Shown: positions 60,445 through 64,000 of the stretch, piece after piece
Layout: each line of letters starts with the position of its first letter
Position numbering within the stretch: the stretch's first letter is position 1
Assembly (NCBI GenBank): GCA_030386875.1
Contig: CM059562.1
Location: 63,176,201-63,240,200 of the forward strand
DNA: 64,000 nt
Source of the DNA: Morinoia aosen
Taxonomy: Eukaryota; Arthropoda; Malacostraca; Amphipoda; Talitridae
Reading direction: 5' to 3'
Position numbers and translations under genes: made by a program
Notes under the pieces: generated by a model
The model's input: only the letters and a program-made list of their open reading frames with translations
What the model was told of the DNA's origin: nothing
The model's database searches: none

Positions 60445-63006
60445 TGAAATAAAAATCTTCCGTTTATGGAATAGAATGACTGTCTGGACGATATGCTACT
60501 CGGCTGTGTTCGCTACAGTTAAATTTCATTAGATTAAATGGTTAAATTAAGGATATTTTGTCTAGAATATGGATGGCCTCGAAATCAAGCTTCAATTCGG
60601 CGATGATAGGGAAGACTCTCAATTAATTATTTAGACTAAAATACTGCAATAATTATTGTAATCGATCACACCTACTAATTGAAGTCCACTTTTATAAAAT
60701 AGATTGAGATTTTAAATTATTGTAAAATCCATGAACACATATTTTTGTAGGCAGTGAAAATTTAATTTAAACATTATGAATTTAATTTAATTTAAAATTT
60801 AATGTTTAATGTACCAAAATTGTAGGGGTAGAACGTGTCACAAAGTTAATATAAATTTAATGCTCATGATATTTACTCACCTCAGTTATAAATGAAATCT
60901 TTATTATAATTTTTATCAACATTAGCATAGAAACAACTGAAAAATTGATTTAAAAGATTAAGTGACTCAGCAAAATTATTAAAATCGTACTAGAAAATTG
61001 AGTAACTATAACATAAATTTTAACATCTGATTTAAACGTGCATATATTTTGCTAAGCACAGTAAACTTGAGACGCATTCGCTTTTTATTTTCATAACTAT
61101 CTGGTAAGTAACATCGGTGTTCGAAAAAGTTTGAAATACCTTTTCCTTCTAACTGCAGCATCTGTAATACTTACATGTTGTACATGTGATCTAAGAAAGT
61201 AGGTTTCAAATGTTGTGCTCCATTCCCTGCTTCACTTAGCAAACATCACATGTTAGCTTTAATCTTGCCTGTGGTTATTTTCAATAATTCATTTTTCATC
61301 CTTAGAAAAATGTTCCTAAATATTCATTTATAACTATCCAGCTGCATCCTAAGCTGTTAAAAACCTACTCTTAGCGAAGCAGCCCGATTGAAGTCGCGCG
61401 AAGAACAAAAATCGAAGAACAAGCAATATTATATTTCTCTACTCAGATTTACTACAATAGTTTCTTTCATCTCGCGATGACTAAATATATAAGATGAACA
61501 TTGTAAGTCCATAAAGTTCAATCATTGTTTTTATAATATCCATACACAAGAGTTTCGTGAAATATTCTGTGAAAAAAATTAAGAAAATAGCACATCAAAA
61601 GGTTGAACGAGTTTACATTGTGTATCAATGGCACTTCATTTTTGAGCTTTGATTGTGAAGAAAGCGTATCGTTGATGTGGGGCTTTGAAAAGTAGCACAG
61701 ACCCGTCGTGGATCTCGGAGCTTCGGTGCCTTTAATTAAGGAGCCCACCTGCTATGAAAATTAAATCCCCGTTGAATGAGCTATACTGATCTGCATAGTA
61801 AGGATTTTCTGAGAATAACCATTCTCAGAGAATAATCATTCAAGTGCCCATTAACAAAAATATCTTGATTATGGCTCGAGATGATACGTAGACCAGCCGT
61901 GAGTTTCTGCAGACGCTACAACGTAATGACACTGCGTTCAAGATTCGCTTTGCCATTGAAGAAAGAATGATACCTCAATCCAACAGTCCATTGCAATGAC
62001 GCTAAACTACAATAAAAACTGAAGAAAACGTTCCCACTTCTGTTCTCGCATATCTGTTGTTTTTTTTAAATTGGGAGTTATTATTCACGATTGGTGTAAT
62101 TTACCACAAATTACCAACATTCCCACGGTAGAAAAAAAATTGATTGTACAAGTTGGTTGCACCGGAGTTGCAAGTTGATTGTACCTAATTCTTACTCGCA
62201 CGAGTAAAAGGTATAGGTGCCCCAATATTGAACAATATTATTTCCATAGTACATCTCTACAAGTAACGTCATTTTACACAGCTCTGAATGCCTCATCTTA
62301 ATAAAGACTGAAGTCAGATAACTGTAAACTAAAACTCTTACGTCATGTTTGCATAAGTTTTGATCTCGGGAGCCGTTTCCTACAGCTAGAGATATACTGT
62401 GAACGCTCATTTTCAGCCCCAATGTAGTGACTTATTAAAGTCACAGTTACAGCGTGAAAGAAAACCTTATCATACTAAATGGCTTTCCAAGCCATTTCTT
62501 TTGGCTGCATTCTTTAATGCAACACCGTGAAAGACTAAGTGTGATGTATCAACGAAAGTATGTGACCAGACTCTTATATAGAAAAAAAAAATATTCTCTT
62601 ATACAGGCAGATTATGAAGTATAAAAAGCATTAAGCTGCAGATGACTGCGAAGTTTAAAAATTGGATCCGTCATCACAGAGCTGTATTGGTCGTGCACAT
62701 AACCGCTGCCCTCACAACGGTTAAAATTCAAAATGACTGAGCGCAGTTTGAGGAAATTTCATAAAACGGTAAATTTCTTAAACTTAACGAGATAAAATAA
62801 ACACTGGCTCACACTGAATATTCTCAAAAGGGAGAGTTGAAATAAAAATGGCATCTACTTTTCTGTGCTTGTCCTCTGATGTTCAGCTGAATTAAGTTAT
62901 TTTGTGAATTTTTCAACGCTCGTAAGTTCTTCTTTTGTCACCGGGCTCTTCAGAACCACAGACATGCCTTCAAAGTAGCTTATTTTTGGGGGACTAGAGC
63001 TGTCCT
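60445..63006. other. Unassigned, strongly AT-rich DNA
   Basis: No gene or mobile element recognised. A low-complexity AATTTAATTTAA block at 60755-60815 contains an AAACATTA/TAATGTTT inverted pair. Confidence 0.45.
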
Positions 63007-63014
63007 ATATAGAG

Positions 63015-63281
63015 CAGGAGTTCTCAAACTTTTTCCAACCAATTTTTTTTAAGGACCACTTTTGTTACACAAAAATAAGCTGAGGACCCCCTCACATGTG
63101 CTCCTCTCAGAAATATTTGTATAAATACATTGTACGCACTGTTTCATAACATTAACAGTCGTGGAAAGATGTATATAAATACATTAACTGCATCCACTGT
63201 TCAATTCGGTACAGTTTGCGGACCCCTGTTAAAGTGCCACGGACCCCTGGGGGCCCGCGGACCCCACTTTGAAAACCTCTG
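63015..63281. mobile_element. Non-autonomous hAT-type DNA transposon, 267 bp
   Basis: The ends are imperfect terminal inverted repeats: CAGGAGTTCTCAAACTTT on the left, and on the right the reverse complement of CAGAGGTTTTCAAAGT, matching the CAG(G/A)GGTTCTCAA ends common in hAT elements. The flanks are ATATAGAG (63007-63014) and CTATAGAG (63282-63289), an 8-bp target-site duplication with one mismatch, as expected for hAT. GGACCCC is repeated four or more times subterminally, a hAT-like transposase-binding pattern. There is no transposase frame; the 61-codon frame inside it is spurious. Confidence 0.88.
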
Positions 63282-63289
63282 CTATAGAG

Positions 63290-64000
63290 GAGCCTTCAGA
63301 GGAAGTACTTTTTGACTTATCGTCAAGTGCTCGAGTTATTTTAGCTGCACGGATTATGCTACTATTCTCAAACACATCTTCTTAAAAACTTTAGTTCTCA
63401 AAAAAGAAGTCACTTGAAATGTACTCTCTGCTAGAATATCTTAGTCTGTGAAATATGTATATCACAACTAAATAAAGACAAAAATTTATCCTTTTCCCCA
63501 CTTTTAAAGATGACCGTTTATGCATGATTCTTAGTAGCATTCGAAATGGATTTTAACAATTCTTCTTGCAAACTTTTCATAGCTAGCTACGGCTGCACTT
63601 CAGTACATCGCGTAAAACTTAGAAATGTTGAAATGCAATATTATTACGATAGTGAGTGAACATCGCTTAGCGCTGATTTTCAAAGCAGTCTTTCCCCGTA
63701 TTCGCCAGGAAATGAAGCAAGCTTCAGATACCATAATCAATCTAGTCGGTGTTCTGTGGCTTCCGAATCGCGTTTGACGGAAACATTCGAGCAACAATTT
63801 CAACTGGCTTTTATCCATAGAAGAAACATTGTTGAAAACCAATTAAAAATGAGTTGTAATTTGCTATAAAGAATATCATTAAAAATTACAAGTGTAATCA
63901 CGGGCTCATTTTTGAGCATCAATAATTTGTTTGCCAAAAGCACCAAACAACGGTAGTAAATTTATTCCATAACTGTATGAATTGAGTAAGGCAGTGAACA
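63290..64000. other. Unassigned AT-rich DNA
   Basis: No gene, RNA gene or repeat recognised; an 80-codon minus-strand frame (63842-63600) lacks family resemblance. Confidence 0.45.

Noticed and set aside
63130-63315. 61-codon plus frame
   Set aside because: It lies inside and across the end of the hAT-type element and shows no protein similarity.

Overview
The window reads as non-coding nuclear DNA from an animal genome, probably an invertebrate and possibly an arthropod. It is AT-rich by inspection, has no operons or bacterial gene spacing, and no open frame exceeds about 140 codons. It carries a typical metazoan set of repeats: a decayed LINE, a tRNA-derived SINE, a non-autonomous hAT element, solo LTRs, a long hairpin element, minisatellites and microsatellites. 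I cannot name the species. No complete protein-coding gene can be supported.

Layout. 0-8 kb: AT-rich DNA, a frameshifted LINE reverse-transcriptase relic (2.5-3.0 kb), a diverged segmental duplication (3.27-3.99 and 4.13-5.25 kb), and a striking 26-bp minisatellite (5.26-7.83 kb). The minisatellite holds 99 units in perfect register and has higher-order structure. A single diverged 26-bp-like sequence sits at the matching end of the upstream duplicate and may be its progenitor. 8-26 kb: mostly unassigned DNA with a nuclear-receptor-like palindrome, a tRNA-like relic, an unnamed interspersed repeat seen three times (13.9, 20.7 and 25.5 kb), a 39-bp minisatellite, a local duplication and the SINE (23.1 kb). 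26-36.5 kb: unassigned DNA with GC/CpG-richer islands (30.4, 31.0-31.5, 33.9, 35.2-36.3 kb) that could be regulatory elements, decayed coding sequence or 5' gene ends. 36.5-53 kb: a long AT-rich stretch with a tandem duplication (46.8-47.2 kb), one candidate exon (47.6-47.9 kb, minus strand) and a second minisatellite whose period is also 26 bp (49.5-49.9 kb). 53-64 kb: a 235-bp hairpin element bracketed by short palindromes, two solo LTRs of one family in opposite orientation (one with a perfect 4-bp target-site duplication), a GC-richer open-frame patch (59.8-60.4 kb) and a hAT-type element with a near-perfect 8-bp target-site duplication (63.0-63.3 kb).

The identifiable features are mobile-element insertions and tandem-repeat growth in a gene-poor or intronic landscape. 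They do not form a pathway. Candidate exons and regulatory islands are given at low confidence because open frames of 60-100 codons are expected by chance in this much sequence.
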